NCBI RefSeq assembly: GCF_020740795.1
Contig: NC_067289.1
Span: 22,680,608-22,744,607, forward strand
Source of the DNA: Apus apus
Lineage: Eukaryota; Chordata; Aves; Apodiformes; Apodidae
Direction of reading: 5' to 3'
Length of the DNA stretch: 64,000 bases
Within the stretch, counting starts at the first letter, position 1, and the number at the start of each line of letters is the position of its first letter. Positions 1 through 13,809 of this stretch are shown piece by piece. A program made the position numbers and the translations under genes. The notes beneath the pieces are model-generated. The model was not told the DNA's origin and ran no database searches. It worked only from the letters and a program-made list of their open reading frames with translations.

Positions 1-3000
1 ACAGAGGTGTGGAACATGAAACAAATTGTGGCTAAATTCTCTAGATATGTAAAGTACAACTCTGCTGCAATCAATGTGTAATTGTACAATCATGCCACAG
101 ATGTATTGTTAATATAGTCACTTATTTCAGTTATTAAATTTGCCCTCTGTTGAGCATCTGTTATCACATTCTCCTCCTGTTGCTTCACACACCATATAAA
201 ACTAAAGGCAGATTATTGCTAGTGCAGATTGTTGCTTTACTATGCCAACATCAAAAATAATTCCAATTTCAGTTCCCAAATACATTAATCTAATACCACC
301 TTCAAGTTAACGAAAGCAGAAAAACTTTTTCCCCTCACCATGAATAAGTTACATTTACTGTTTCTACATTAGTTACAGCAGAAATGCAACACTGGGATCT
401 AGAGGCAACTGTAAGAGTTGGGGGGCAATGGGGAAAAAGAAAAATCACACTTGTATCTGCAGGTACATTTCAGGTTGGGGCAGGGCTGCAGGAAAAAGAG
501 ATGGAGGGACAACCTAAAGACTAGCACAAAAAAATCCCCACTGAAATGGGCTATTTCCTACCTCCTCCCCCATAAGTTTGTATGTTATATACTAACAGGA
601 CTTCTAGTATTCACATGTGAAGCAAACTATGTAAGACACATCTATACCATCTTACTGTTCAGTATTGCCCCCTCTGACCCCCATCAGCTTTTCTGAGGTC
701 CCAAACTGTATGAGATTACAGTGAAAGAAAAGATTCAGGTCAGCAACCCTGAACACAAAAGCTATACTTGCAGTACCGGTAATAGTGAGAAAAGCAATTG
801 GCCATGAATTCTCAGTGAAAGAAAAGCAATTAGATTTTACAAAAAAGGAAACAGTTAAAAATAAGTTTCTGTAAAAGGATAGCACAGACCCCATTTCTGT
901 CACTTCAGTACCATAGAAGTGATGCACACCATCAGAATCTCTCTTCAAAACTAGAATAGCCACTTTTATTCCAAGGTAGCCAAGAAATAAATTTGGCCTT
1001 TTCAACTGTAGTTGTACTTAGAAGAGGTTATTAAAAAGTACCTGAAGAAGCCGAAAACAATTTTGAAAGAACTGGATAAGTTTAAGTCCACTCTTCAAGC
1101 TTAGAAAGCAGTGAGGACAGGAGAAAAAAGGACAAGGAAAAGAAGGAAGAATGATCAAGACACTCAATAAAAATAAATTTAAAAAAAAAATCTTAGGGCT
1201 AGCACCTGCAGAAACCATCTCATCCATAGCTGCCTCTTCCTCCCCAGGAAAGGTGACAAAGCAGAAATGACAGAAATTACAAAAAAAAAGCTGCACTTAC
1301 TTTAAGCAGTGTAATTCAAGGCTTTTTGATTATCAGGGAACAAACAAGGAGCACCTAAGAACAAGCCTTAAAAATGCCATGTGAGGCTCAGCTTTGAAAC
1401 AGTCAGGTCTGGAATTCAACAAACCTTCATAGGTTTTTGCGTGCCAACAAAATACACCTTCAACAGGGCCTATTTTCAGAGAACAAGTGTCATGGTAAAC
1501 AGAAAAGAATTCCCAAATTGTTACTCATCTCAAAATTCACAAGAGCATGGAAAGTAATTTTAGGAAGTGACTGTGCTGAAAAATGACAGCAGGGGATGTC
1601 TGAACTGAGCAGAGTTGAAAAACTGCTTCACAGTGCAGGACTGTAGTTTTTGGGGGTTGTACTGGACAGTTACAAAGATGTCAAAGATGCTAGAAAGCCT
1701 TTCTGCACAGAAGAAATTAAATCATGAGCAGTTAACTTTGCTTTGCCCAAAATACTCTGTTGACATTTGTATAAAGTCCTCAGATTATTTTCTTCAGCAG
1801 TTAACTTCTAAACTGATGACTACCCACAAGTAATGCTAGCCTTAAGCTTATACCACAGCTTTCAGAGATTAATGAGGAACATTATATGTTACATGTCCAT
1901 CTCAGCATTGAAACACTACCACAACTGCTGGGAGTAAGATTGCCATTTTTCTTCAGTTGCCTGGTAGGGCAAATCCTTGTTTTACAGACACCACTGGGTC
2001 TGTATCTGTGCACAAATAATAATACAGCTTTGATTTTCATGCCTTCTTCTAAAGACTCGCTGGCATTCAAGTAACCCACTAGCACAGAAGAGGCAGGATT
2101 GCCTTCCTGGAGAAAGAAATCCTGGCAGCACAATTTCTCAGGTGTGAAAGAGTAGGCATATAATCTGTATCAAACTGAGAATTTCCACATCATTTAGATT
2201 TAGCTCTCATTCCAATCTGACTTGGAAGATAACTGAAGCTCCCTGTGGAGTTTGTAGCCTCTGTTTTAGCTTTTCAAGATTCAAATTCACTTTAGAATTT
2301 AAGTTCTATTCTATTAAAAATGGGAAAATATCATTTCAACAGCCACATTCCCTAGCATGTCAGCTGTGATAGTCTATTACTGGCACAGGCTTGAATAAAA
2401 CCAAGTGAAAATTTGAGGTGCCTTTAACAAGTGTTATACTTCTCCTGTCCCTCTCCCTCCTCATGTTTCAGGAAATAGTGCTCACTTCATAGCACTGCTA
2501 AAGGAATACAAAAAAATTCAGTATTATTTCCTTTCTAACCTGCTTAGTCACATGTGAATCACACAACCAATGCTTAGCCTGGACTGCTCAGCATTACAGG
2601 AGTCTCTCCTAACACAATGCACACACATGGATGTTCTGTTTGTTCAACAATCAGATACTGTAGGACTTTTAGTTGTGAACAGTCCCACATTTTAGGGTGG
2701 AAACACAGAATAAATTCCTGCATGCCTGACATCTAAGCAAGAGCCAGATAGACAAAAAACAAACCTCATACTGCAGCCTCCCTGGGGAAATTTCTGTTCA
2801 TTTTAATACTTGTTCAGTCAGCTGTCCCTGTGAATGACAAGGTTTTATCTCTAACATGAATGGCTTCGAAGGCTACTTGCATTATCCATTCTTCAGCAGC
2901 TGCTGCTGAAACCACAGGGTTGCAAACTTATAATTAAATCCAGCTGCCACTACTGTGACTTCAGCTATATCGAAGTGAGCAGCAATGCCTCATGGTTGCT

Positions 3001-4127
3001 GGCAAGATTCTGTCTCCATTTCTAGACAATGTAATTAACTCTTTTGCCCCTTTTAGATGAAATAAACATCAGCACTGAAGAATTCTCTTAAATGACTGTA
3101 AAATAGTATTTATAGAGAGGCATTCTCTTGCAGTCATTACACCTGAGAAAACAAATTTCTAGGTGGATGATGGATAGCAACAAACAGCTATTTCCTTAAA
3201 AGCACTGAGAGGACACCCAAGGAGATAAGGCACAGGATGGAGAAATTTCCTGTAGAAAGGAGGTATGGCAGGATACACATTAACAGATCTACTCTTGAGC
3301 CTTAAAACACAGTCTCTGAAATAATGCAAATAGCAAGATCCAACTTGAGAGAAATGGAGGCAAGGGCTGGAAAAGAACAACCAGCCTTCCTTTAATGCTA
3401 AGATCATTTCTTAAAGGCCATCAGACTTAGATATATAGTCCTAACAGCATTGCTACATATGCACACTTCTAGAAGTATACTTTTTTCTTTTACAGTCAAA
3501 ATCTGGTCATATCCATGTGTCAATGAAGTGTTTAGATTAGCAAAAATAATTAGCTGCCTAAATATTACTTCCTTAGTAATAGTCCTTGGAAGTGCTGCTC
3601 AAGAAGGCTCCATTTCCTCACTCTGGTAAGAAATTTTGCAATGACAATGCCTCAAAAAAGTTTCATTGGAGTAAAAGCAATCAGCAACAACATGCTAGAC
3701 TAATGCCACTGAAGTAGAAAGCAAGAGTCAACTGAGCTTTGTTTGAGAAGGTTTCTTACAATTTGCACCTCTTTGGAAACACACAACAGTCCAATCACTT
3801 CTGAGGACAGATGAGAAAGCACAAGAGAAAACAAGCACCTGAGCTCTGACTCAAGAAGGTTAAAGGGGAGAGCTATCTGTTGAGAATGAGATGCATTGCA
3901 ACCATCTCAAAATTCACTCTGCAAACCTCCCAAAATACAACAATAACGATTAAGGAGTCTTCTGGATATGCTGCCAAATTGGGCAGTTTGTAAGTACTCT
4001 TGTATAAAAAAAAATTAGAATCTAGGGTTTTAAGCAATTGGGCTATTTAAACTCACCTGTATTCCCCGACCTGCTTGACCATGATCAAGCTCAGGTACTC
4101 CTGCATTGCAGTAGGACAGTTGGATAC

Positions 4128-4212
4128 CCAAAAAACTTGCCAATGGTCACATAGATACCAGCAGGAGTGATGAAATAGAATCCAGATGTTTCTAAAGACT
4201 CAAGGTCTGCTC
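4128..4212 (+). repeat. Old L3/MIR-like repeat tail
   Basis: It carries ACTTGCCAATGGTCACATAG, then AGCAGGAGTGATGAAATAGA, ATCCAGATGTTTC and GGTCTGCTC. This parallels the 'acttgcccaaggtcac ... aacccaggtctcctgac' order of L3/MIR-type tails. It is diverged and partial. Confidence 0.5.
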
Positions 4213-7059
4213 ACTCACCTTTTGATGCTGGGGAAGCATGTGGGGGGGGATGATGTACCTGCAAAGTATCTCTGCACACTGTTCATCTTTGCTATGGTTT
4301 CCTCCCACGTTTCCCACACCAACATCAAATAAATGCCAGCAGCTGGAAAACAAGTACCCTTCCATTATTGTTCACTTTTACTTTTTGCGGCAAGTACAAA
4401 GTAAACAGCCTTTTGTACCAAAGACAATGACGGTGAATTTGCTCTCAAGTGGTTGTTCTTGGGTTCATTTACTTGTGACATATTTGTTTGGTATTTCACT
4501 ACCCGCCTACCTGTCGCTTTGCGCCAAGGACTGTGGAGCCCAGGCACTCCAGAGCATTCCAGCAAGATGGGCTGATTATTATCTCCTGTCATACCAAGGT
4601 GAGAGCCAGTCATGACTTACAGTGTTTTACCCTTCCCATTTTAAAAGTAACAAAGCTCTTATTCCTCCTAGCTTTTTAGTGGGTACTTTAAAGGGCTTTT
4701 TAGCTGTACTGGCTCATATCTCACTGATGCTGAAAGGTATTTGTGTAAACACTGGCAAAGACTTGCTGTGTGCCAGGCAGGAAGTGAATGCAGGGGGAAT
4801 GAATGGCAAAGGACTATAAATGGAAAGGTTGGAGGAGGAAGCTATGCTTTCAGGTTTTTTGAATCCTTCACAGGATCTTGCTTGCAACTGGAATTAATCT
4901 CTGAATCAAATGTTATCCATCATGAGAACAGATAATGTCATTTTATCTTAACTATAACTTTTTTCTTTAGAGGTTATCAATAGCTTGGACCCTCTGCAGT
5001 GTTCTGTGCACTACATTTGTCTTTTGCAAGTCTCTGCACAGAACATTTAACTGGTTCCTCCACAGTTTCTAATCACCTCCAGCTTAGTGACATTTTATAT
5101 TTAGATCCAATGTTCCATTTGTATTAATTTGTGATTATGTCTATAATTTATTATTCAAACCACAATCTGTTCTAAGTATGAAGATACCAATGGGTTGCCA
5201 TCAAAGCACAGAATGCAGAAGACTAGAAAAAAGCATATTACCATGAGACCAAACCCAGAGGGCATTATTCAATGACAGCAGATGACTCTTTTGACCTACA
5301 TGCACGGGTTGATACTGTACATTAGAAGCAGATTTAAAATATATATACATATTTCCCCCCCCCCCCCTTTTAAAACATTTTAAAAGTCTTCTGTGAGATT
5401 TATATGCTATATCGAGGTTTGGGGGAAAATCAACCAGCTCATATTTATTTCTCAGATTTTTCAAGGCAATTAAGTCACTGAAGTGCTGAAGGTCTCCAAT
5501 TATCCAGCGAGACCAAAATCTTCTAAAAGGTTACATGAGAAAACTTTAGCATGGCTAAAGTTTCATTTAAGTTTATAAACTAATTATAGACTGAAAGATC
5601 CAGACACCAGTGTTTTTCCCTTTTTCCTACAAGTAAGACAGGATGAGATCGATTGGCTCTAAGTAGTGCAGGACATCAGAGAAAAAAAAGTCAATTCAGT
5701 TCACTAACTATAAATAACTGCTCTGATTAATACACTAATTTTAAACACCAAATGTCTGTCAGCATACTTTCACTTGCAAATACTTTTGATTAGCCACATA
5801 AAATTGCCTAAAGCATTTGGTTTACATAAAATCCTTTACAAGCTCAATTTTTATCCAAATTTGCCCCTGAAAATACATGAATTAAAACAGTACAGTTAAA
5901 AAAAAAAAAAAAGCCAAGCAAACAAAAATCATCCACCACTTCGACCCACAAGAACTAGGAGAGGATACTAGAGCACTTGCTTAAATAAATTGTGCATATT
6001 TAGTGCCACTTCCAGGTAATAAAAATGAACAAATGTCAAGCTCTTATGACAGTCCAAGGGAAGAGCTGGCCTTGTGCCTGAACTTCTCTACTGTTCTCCT
6101 GTGAATTCTCAGACTGCTTTGACAGAATTGAATATCCCCACACCACTATTTCACTTTATTCCTGACCTGATGCTCTTCCCAATCAGGCAAGTATTGTCTT
6201 TTCAAGAATAACACAAGCCATCATTTGTACCTTCTTCTCTACTTTTTGCCCTGAACAGCATTATCTTAGTTGCCTCTGTGATTACATGCTCTGAGCTTCT
6301 GTGGCACCAAGCTTTAGAGTTGTCAAGCTTTTATATTGCTTCTGGAAGGGCCCAAACTGGATTTGTAGGTCTTGTGAGGCTTCACAACCCCCATCTGAGG
6401 CAGAAACAGGGAGTGCTGTGACAGCAGCTTCCAAGGTCACCAAGAAGCAGATTGTGTGAGAATCATCAGAAGGAACACAGCTGTGACAGCAGGACACCAA
6501 TCTAGCCCTGACAACTCCAAGCTGACACAAGCTGATGATACACTGAGGATTACACTGAGAAATACAAAGGCTGCATTTGGTACAAACTCCCCTAATGCCA
6601 GTCTGCTACAGACAATATCAAGGAAGGTGAAGAGATGCAGACTAAGAGGACTAACACAGCAGTAACAGCAGTACCTTCATATGAAATAAGATAGTGAGGG
6701 GCAACTTAAAGAGGTCATTCTTATTTTCAGACTGAGCAGATTTCTAGATCTCCTTTTGGGTTGGCTTCCTTGCCTGCAGAACCAACCTACAGGAGGTCAG
6801 CATACAGCTTGCTGTGCTGTTCAGAGACACATCTAGCAGTTTTAGCAAGGGCAGAGTTGTCCAGTCAACTGCAATAGGACTTTAAACCCAAAACCAGCTA
6901 AAGTAAGTTTAAAAAGGGGGATTTTTCAAATGCACGGCAGGCAGCAGAACACTCCTAATACTGTATAATAATCACCTGAAACAGCCTCTGAAACCGCTTT
7001 AAAGAAATTGTGAAATCTTCAATAATGGAAAGAATTACAGCAGAGAGATAAATACTTAC

Positions 7060-7095
7060 TGGATTCTCTGATTGCTTCATCTAAATCAAGAGCTT
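7060..7095 (-). CDS. Possible EGFEM1 microexon (tentative)
   Basis: A 36-base minus-strand segment is flanked by an AAATGCAG acceptor and a consensus CCA|GTAAGTATT donor, phase 1 on both sides. The translation is acidic (ALDLDEAIRES). It would join either exon 4 or the 9120-9173 candidate in frame, making a glutamate at the junction. The splice sites are better than those of the other candidates, although the pyrimidine tract is poor. There is no domain match and no cysteine, so chance remains a real possibility. Confidence 0.28.
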
Positions 7096-8384
7096 CTGCA
7101 TTTGTAATAAGACCAATTTATATCAAGGTAGTTTAAAACCTTGACTGCCTGCTATTTCATTGAATTAAACCAATTTACTTTAGAACTGGCTGAGATGTCA
7201 GCAGCAACTATGTCCTTAACACAGCCATCAAGCATTGGTAGTTGGCCACAACCAACCTGCCATGTAAGAAACAAAGACCATAAAGCACCATCATACGAAG
7301 TTGCTTCCTTCTGCTCTGAGATTCACAGACGACAAACAGAGAAAGTGCCCCAATCTACTCAACTTCTGATATGATAAAACACATCAACACACCTTGTTAG
7401 CTGTGTTTGTTGTTTCGAACGCACGCTTTCAAATGTCACTACTTGGAAGGATATTAGATTAGAGATTACGTGCACTGAACTAGAGCAACCTGAATACAAG
7501 TTAGCTTTGTGCCATCCTCTTCCACTCTCCCTATGGGCTAAAGCAGAATTAACAAGTATTTTCTTCTAGTTTGCTTATTTTCATATTAAAAATTGTCTCT
7601 CGTAAAACTGCATAGGTGGGACTCAGCCAAAATATGGAAAGAAAATGCCAGAACCCCTGGCAACAGAGAGGGCCTTGCTATGAGCAGCACTGAGTAAGCA
7701 GGTTAAGAACTAGTCTACCCTCACAAATATTCAAACATTATCCCCTTCCACTGGGAAATGAAGATCTGTGAAAACTCAACACATCTCTATGGGTAACAGA
7801 TCTACAGGAGTTTTAAGCTTTTAAGTTCCTTAAAATAGCAAATGGCAAAGAATGAGAACTTGTAGCACTGTTCCATGGATGTATGCTGCCCTGTAAGGCT
7901 TGTCTAGGTCTTCAGTCAAAGAAAATGTGTCTCTACAAGAGACCAGGATGGCAGACAGGACATCAGTCAGAAGTTTTATCTAATAACTCTTTGCAGAAGG
8001 AAAGATTTCCTAGGGGAAAATGGAAGGAAATAATTTTTCACAGTGAATGAGAATATTTTTAGTTGCAAGAAGATACATCAGACTTCATGTCATTTTAATC
8101 AATGTGGTTATTTAAAAAAAAAAATACACCAAAAACAAGACACAAAGCACCTTTGTTTTAAGCAGTTCTGTAGTTTAAATTCTGATCTACCTGAACTAGG
8201 AGGTGCTCACATTTTCTTTTGCTAGAATCTTTATATAGCTCAATATCTTGATAGTGTGTGACCAGAGTTAAGGATGAGATTGACAGCTAGTCAATGAACT
8301 GATGAATATCTATCTCATAAGCATTTCATTTTAGCTGCCCTTGCACTGTGCATTTTGCCTTTATATAAACACATTCCAATGCTA

Positions 8385-8570
8385 TTATCTTACACTTAAT
8401 TACTTAGGTCTCAAAGCACTTTACAAAGGAATGAGCTATCATTATCAACATTTCATATACAAAGAAACTGAGGCACAATTACTGTGAGGCACAGTAATTT
8501 GCTAGAAGTTATTGAACTTGTATCCAAGGTCAGTGGCAGGTGAAAAATAAAGCTCTGCTCTCAAATATAA
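8385..8570 (+). repeat. Old L3/MIR-like interspersed repeat fragment
   Basis: It contains the signature order CTCAAAGCACTTTACAAAGG, ATCATTATC, GAAACTGAGGCAC, AATTTGCTAGAAG and CAAGGTCAGTGGCAGGTGA. This resembles the conserved 3' region shared by L3/CR1-type LINEs and MIR-like SINEs of amniotes. It is heavily diverged and family assignment from memory is uncertain. Confidence 0.6.
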
Positions 8571-9119
8571 GGTGAGCACTGTATTCAGCAGTGCACACTA
8601 CCTCTTCAAATGTGGTAAATGCTGCCCAAGCACATGATCTTTAGTAGTCTACATCAGCCAGTGTAAAATTTAAAATTCCACCTGCATTACAGCATTACAG
8701 TGCCAAATTTGAATACATTGACACAATCTGCTAAACTCTGGAATCTTGTGTTCAGCTTTCTTCAAATGATTAAGCTATGCCAACAAACATCATGTTATTG
8801 CAAGATGACTTTCCTGACAAGTCTGTCCTGGTCATTCACCACCTACTTTTAAACATCTTTCAAGAACACCTATCTTCTCAGAGATGCTCAATAGTGGCTC
8901 CTCTTTCTTAATTATTACAGTAGCCTCTTGCAAGACCTTTGAAATGCTGGGATTTTATTTCAGTCATAAAGCCTGAACAGTTTTCACTCTTACTTTAAGT
9001 ATTAAAAACATTAGGAGGTACTTGATAAAACCAGCAATAACTTGATGCTTGACAAAAAAATATTTAAGTCAAAATTAACCCCTCATTTCGCATTGAGCAC
9101 ATGAGGAACAAATAGTTAC

Positions 9120-9173
9120 CCTTGTCTGTAGAATTTGGAATGCTTTCATTAGCTGCATGGCCAAGTCCCAGTG
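9120..9173 (-). CDS. Possible small EGFEM1 linker exon (tentative)
   Basis: A 54-base open segment on the minus strand lies between an acceptor-like ACTCAG and a donor GTAACT. It is phase 1 on both sides, so it would join exon 4 without a frameshift. The translation is polar (LGLGHAANESIPNSTDK) with a possible N-glycosylation site (NES). The donor is weak and there is no cysteine or recognisable domain. Short open segments between AG and GT are common by chance in introns; another can be built at 11002-11036. I treat this as a hypothesis only. Confidence 0.22.
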
Positions 9174-12100
9174 CTGAGTTGAACAAGCTAAATGAAATGA
9201 ATTTACTTCCATTTCCAGCTCAGGTGGCTAGCAGGCCTTGAACAAAATAACCAGGACAACTAGTGAATAACAACAAAACCACCACTGCAGCAGATTTAAT
9301 TCTTGGCACTGGGTTTCACTGTTTCTCTTTGTTAGAAGCCTTCCCCCCCTTTCACTGGGCTCAAGAGAAATGGGAATCTCAACCTCCAAATAAGTTAAAA
9401 AAATAGAAAGAAATACAGCTTGCAAGTTTACATTGTAATTGATAGAAGTCTGTTATTACAAGACAAATTGCAGCAGACAAAGAAAGAGACAGCTCAATCT
9501 GTTACTGAATCCTTGTAATGGCTATATGAAGAGCTCAACCATTTCACTCATAAATCTTTCCTCTAAGTTTGTATTGCTGCTTGTGTGGGGAAAATAATGA
9601 AACTATGGAGAGAAGTATACAAGAGATGCAGTAATGCATTTCTAGTCACAATTACATAAAGTTTGCTGCAGGAATCATAACCCTTTAAGCACCTAATCAG
9701 AAATAATGTCATGTTACAGGCTGCTAAAATACCACATGGCATCTTTAAAAAGTCATTAAATGCCATCATGCCAATACAGAATCATCATCTCTGCTGCAGA
9801 TTGCTATGATGCACTGGGCTGTCATAAGTCACTCTCAACGATCTGTCAAACTTTCTGCAGGAAAGACCAGGACAAAGCATGGAGCAGCTCTGTTTCCAGG
9901 AGGCTGACCTACTTAACAACTTAATGGCAAATATAAATGCAACAAACAGAAAAGCCAGATTAGAAGATTCTTGAGATGTACATTTCATTTTTTTAGAATA
10001 ACTGATTTAAATACTATCCTTATAATAATTTCTTGTTTGTTGTTTGTACATCATAGTGCCCAGCAGGAAGATCATGAGCCACTTCACACAGGATACTTCA
10101 GAATTAGCTGAAAACACTCAATGTCAGAAACAGAAAGAAGATAAGCAAAGAGGTGGGAGACGGAAGGATATCAAAAGGGATCCATGCAACAATTTTGCTC
10201 ATATGAGCAGAAGTACAGCTATGTAATTGCCATGGTTTCTCCTCTGTCTGGAAACTGGCAGAAAGCAACACCACCAAACATGACAGAAACCAAGATCATA
10301 ACCAAGGATGCCTGACAAGCAGCTTTCTGCCAGTAGCTTGTGGTGTTGTACCCAGTTAAAGACCCCCTTCCCACATAAAGCCTCTGGGAGAGCTACCTTA
10401 ACACTCCTGGCCAAGAGACAATCCAGAGGGACAGAGAATTGTGCTTCTCTACCAAAGATTATACTATGATATATGAAGCTGTCAAAGGGAACAATCTTTT
10501 CCACTAACATTTTATAGCACATGTTCCAAAAACAAATTGTGATTTTCCTGGCGCTCATCTGTCCCACTGAATCTTCAAAGCAAAAGATGCTGGTAGGAGA
10601 GATTCCTTTTCCTTTGGGTTAAGTGTTGGAAGGAAAACAGTTTATTTTGCAGTAAGGTTGCACAAGAAATTAGGGAGGAAGGGACAGACTACACTTAATG
10701 ATAATTTAAAACCACATTACCACTAAGTAATGCAGTTACATTAAATTCAGGCTACTTTAAAAAAGCAATATGCCAACATTAGCCAGAAAAACAGAGGTTA
10801 TAGCTGCTAGTTCCACATCACATTTTAGTTTTGCTTGCAACAAAAATGATACAAACCTCACAAGCATCTGACTGGAGACACCTGCAACAGTTAAGAGGCC
10901 TTACACTCTAAATTACCTTGCTTTTGTTAGGCTGGTGACTTGTCCATGATGTTCTTTCTGAGAGGAGGTTTTTCCCTTCAGAATTTAATTTATAAACTCA
11001 CTCCTGCCAGGCTGTGATAGCAGCTACTGTATAAACCTGAAAACGATGACTACAGAAGTTCCATTCAGACCTTTGGAATCAATAGAAAGCAGACAAACCG
11101 CCAAGATTCCACCCAGATGCACACAGCAAGGGCTGCAGGATACCTCACATTGTTTTTGCAGTGTCTGCAGGCACCTGTGAAATAGAGACTGCAGAATCTC
11201 ACTTCAGCTTGAAAATCTGACCAAATGCTGCACCCACATAATCTGCCTGTTGGAAATGCCTTGGTCTGTGGGCATTTCCAAGTAACAGAAGGAGATGAAA
11301 AACCAGCAAAGACAGTTAAGAATTTGCTAAGTCTTGTATTGCATTTGGTAAAAGCTTGTTGTTTGGGCTCCTTAGAGATCCTGATCCTGCTTCCCTTGAA
11401 GAAGCAGCTCTACTGCAAATCAATAACAAAACCTGCCTTTCTCTGAACAAAACACAATGTGCCTCAGTTGAAAAGGAAATTATTATTAGTCTAATACAAA
11501 AGAAATCCTTTAGTCCCAATCACAGCCTACTCTGCAGGACTTTTCCCCCCTTTAAGAAGCCAAATGGATGCAGTTCTGTAACGTGGGGAGCTTTACACAG
11601 TATGTGATGGTCTTACTTCACAAATTACAAGACAACCCTTTTTGTAGGTTTATCAGACTGTGAACCAGCATATCAGAGAAAAAAGATTCCCATTGAGAGT
11701 GGGTGATAGTTTAAGTCATGTAGAATTTAGTCTATAATAGGCTAGAACACAGTTATTAAAATGAAAGATTGCTGCATAAATTATTTCAACACTATGAATT
11801 AGCAGTGGTCTGTAAAATCAGCCTCCTTACTTTCAAACGCACCAAAAGAAAAACCATTAATAAATACATTTGTTTTACCTGCTGCATTCATTACCTATTG
11901 TAACCTGTTTTGACTCAGAATTTACTCACACAAGGGTAAAGCAACACTGAGAAATATAATGAGAGTGCCACAAGAGCATGCAAGTTCAGAAGCAGTAGCA
12001 AGATACTCCACTGGACACCACTGCTGGTATTCAATGGTATTATTCATTACAGAAATTCAGCTGCTATCAACCAAAATAATTTTTCACCTTGCTTTGTTAA

Positions 12101-12277
12101 AATTCAACACCAAAAAAGGCCAGTTTTGGAAGGAAATGAGCAAATAATCAGTTGGAGTGCAGCAAAGGCAACTTTTTCAGTCAATGTTAATGAAATATTA
12201 ATGTTTTAACAAATACTGTTAAATGTGCATTTTACCCAAAGACCAGAAGCATTTGAGACAATTTACACTTGACTCAC
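9174..12277 (-). other. Sequence downstream of EGFEM1 exon 4, no convincing exon
   Basis: This is AT-rich, repeat-poor sequence, presumably intronic. The minus-strand frame at 10199-10567 (122 codons) has no recognisable domain. A pseudo-exon with fair splice sites exists at 11002-11036 but does not keep the phase of its neighbours. Confidence 0.5.
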
Positions 12278-12382
12278 CATACTGGCAGCGAGGACCCTGA
12301 AATCCTGCAGGACACTGGCACACCTGGGATCCTGCTTCAGAACATTTCCCTCCATTGAAGCAAGTGCCAACAGTGCAGAGCA
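12278..12382 (-). CDS. EGFEM1: EGFEM1 exon 4: first EGF-like repeat
   Basis: This 105-base minus-strand exon lies between a TATACTAG acceptor and a TATG|GTGAGT donor. It encodes about residues 115-148 with six cysteines in classic EGF spacing: LCTVGTCFNGGKC, then VCQCPAGFQGPRCQY. Expected disulphides are 1-3, 2-4 and 5-6. The exon is phase 1 on both sides, the usual form of a single EGF-domain exon. It lacks the D-x-D/N-E calcium-binding start, so it is a non-calcium EGF. An EGF directly after the EMI domain and the GPRCQY ending resemble MEGF6 and EGFEM1. Mature EGFEM1 should continue with more EGF repeats, and I found no further convincing one between here and base 1. Confidence 0.88.
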
Positions 12383-13809
12383 CTAGTATACACAAACAGA
12401 ATAAAACAGGGGTGGGGGTTTTGTTGGGTTCGTGCCAAGGAACCTCCAGAATTGCCTCTTCCTGTCACAGTCCTGCTGTAACAGGAATTTCCAAATAAGA
12501 AATACAGCTTTTTATTTCAGTTGAAAGGGTTAGACTGCAACAGAACTTATAATCTGTACAACTACCATGTCAATATGAAGAATTTTAACTTGAATAAAAA
12601 TAAGAGTAAGATAATGCAGTTTAAGTTGACACTGCTTCAGAGGCAGAAGACAGTTTCTCAGGACTCAAAGTATCTGAATATAGAATGAAAGGAGAGATGA
12701 ATTGCTAGAGGAAAAAAAAAAAAACCAGCAATGGCTATGAAACACTGGTGTACTAGAAGATGTTATATATTATCTCCAAGGGAATTACAATACTTCCCTT
12801 CCTCCAACACAGAACATTACTTATAGTAAGTTAAAGTTTGCAAAGAGTATCAAATATAAAAGAAAATTCAAGCACTTTGGTGCCTTAATGAATTCAAAGC
12901 AAACTGCACTGCTCTTAAAGGAAGAAAATGATTTTATATTGGTACTGGCGCTCAAATACATTAAATTCCTTTCCTTCAGAGATTAAAATGCAGATTGTAA
13001 ACATATCTTTGACTTCTTACAACAAAACAGATGCACACTAAATATGTAGATTGAAGCTGAAACTAAGAGGAATACCTCTTGGGCTTCTTTTTGTTTTTTA
13101 AATACAAAGAGACAATCAAAGGCAAGCTCTTTGAATGCAGCCCTTAAGTTGGTGTAAAGATTACAAAAAATACATAGGAACAGATGCTACTTCCCACACA
13201 GAAAATAAAATTACTGACAAAACAGTAACAAAACTAAATAAACATTGAGTTCATTGCTATCTTCTACCCATGTCTTGTTAACAGTGGCTAAAGAGCTTCC
13301 TTATAATTTTAAATTAAATTCCATCTTTTAGGAAAACATCCAATCATGATTCCAAATTACTGATAGGAACACCTCATCAGCTGGAGAACTGTAGGGTAGA
13401 AACACAATTACTTCATTGGCAACTGCAGCAGTGAAAAAGCCTAAACCAGTCAGACTGTCCAACAAATAAATGCCTTACAGCAAATTCCTTTGCATAATTT
13501 GGGTAACAGCAATAAATTTTGTTGGCCTGTCAAAGCCAGGCTGGCACAAAAATGCTGCAACAACTATAATCAGAAATTTAGTTTCCCCTGTTTACATTAA
13601 AATTTGAGATACTTGGTACATTCACATAGGACAGCTTTTGTATTTTTAAAAGAAGTTTTTGGCCCCTTCAATAGATTATCTCTTTATAACTGAAAATCTT
13701 ATGAACAGCAAGAAGCAAAATGCAGCTTTCTAGGAGTAAGTATCAGTAGGAAAGCAAGGCCTAAGGATCATATCTTCCTTGGTTTGTCTCAGTTCTGCCA
13801 TCAACTTAC
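12383..13809 (-). other. EGFEM1: EGFEM1 intron 3
   Basis: This is AT-rich intronic sequence between the second EMI exon and the EGF exon, with GT-AG ends on the minus strand. It has a short A-run near 12711-12724 and no repeat family or coding segment that I recognise. Confidence 0.8.

Larger units (their letters stand above)
1..9119 (-). other. Presumed downstream EGFEM1 intronic sequence
   Basis: Since the gene is clearly incomplete after its first EGF repeat, the segment down to base 1 is presumed to be intron. It contains two old repeat fragments (4128-4212 and 8385-8570), a C-run near 5355-5367 and several A-runs. I scanned the minus strand for EGF-type CxC exons and found none. Tentative splice-compatible segments at 1206-1239 and 4057-4100 are discussed under findings. 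Confidence 0.5.

Noticed and set aside
5355..5367. Long C homopolymer
   Set aside because: It is simple sequence without an associated feature, and its length may be unreliable.
11002..11036. Pseudo-exon with a GTTTTCAG acceptor and a GTGAGTTT donor on the minus strand
   Set aside because: It is 35 bases long, so it would break the phase-1 chain between exon 4 and the next candidates. It shows how easily such segments arise by chance.
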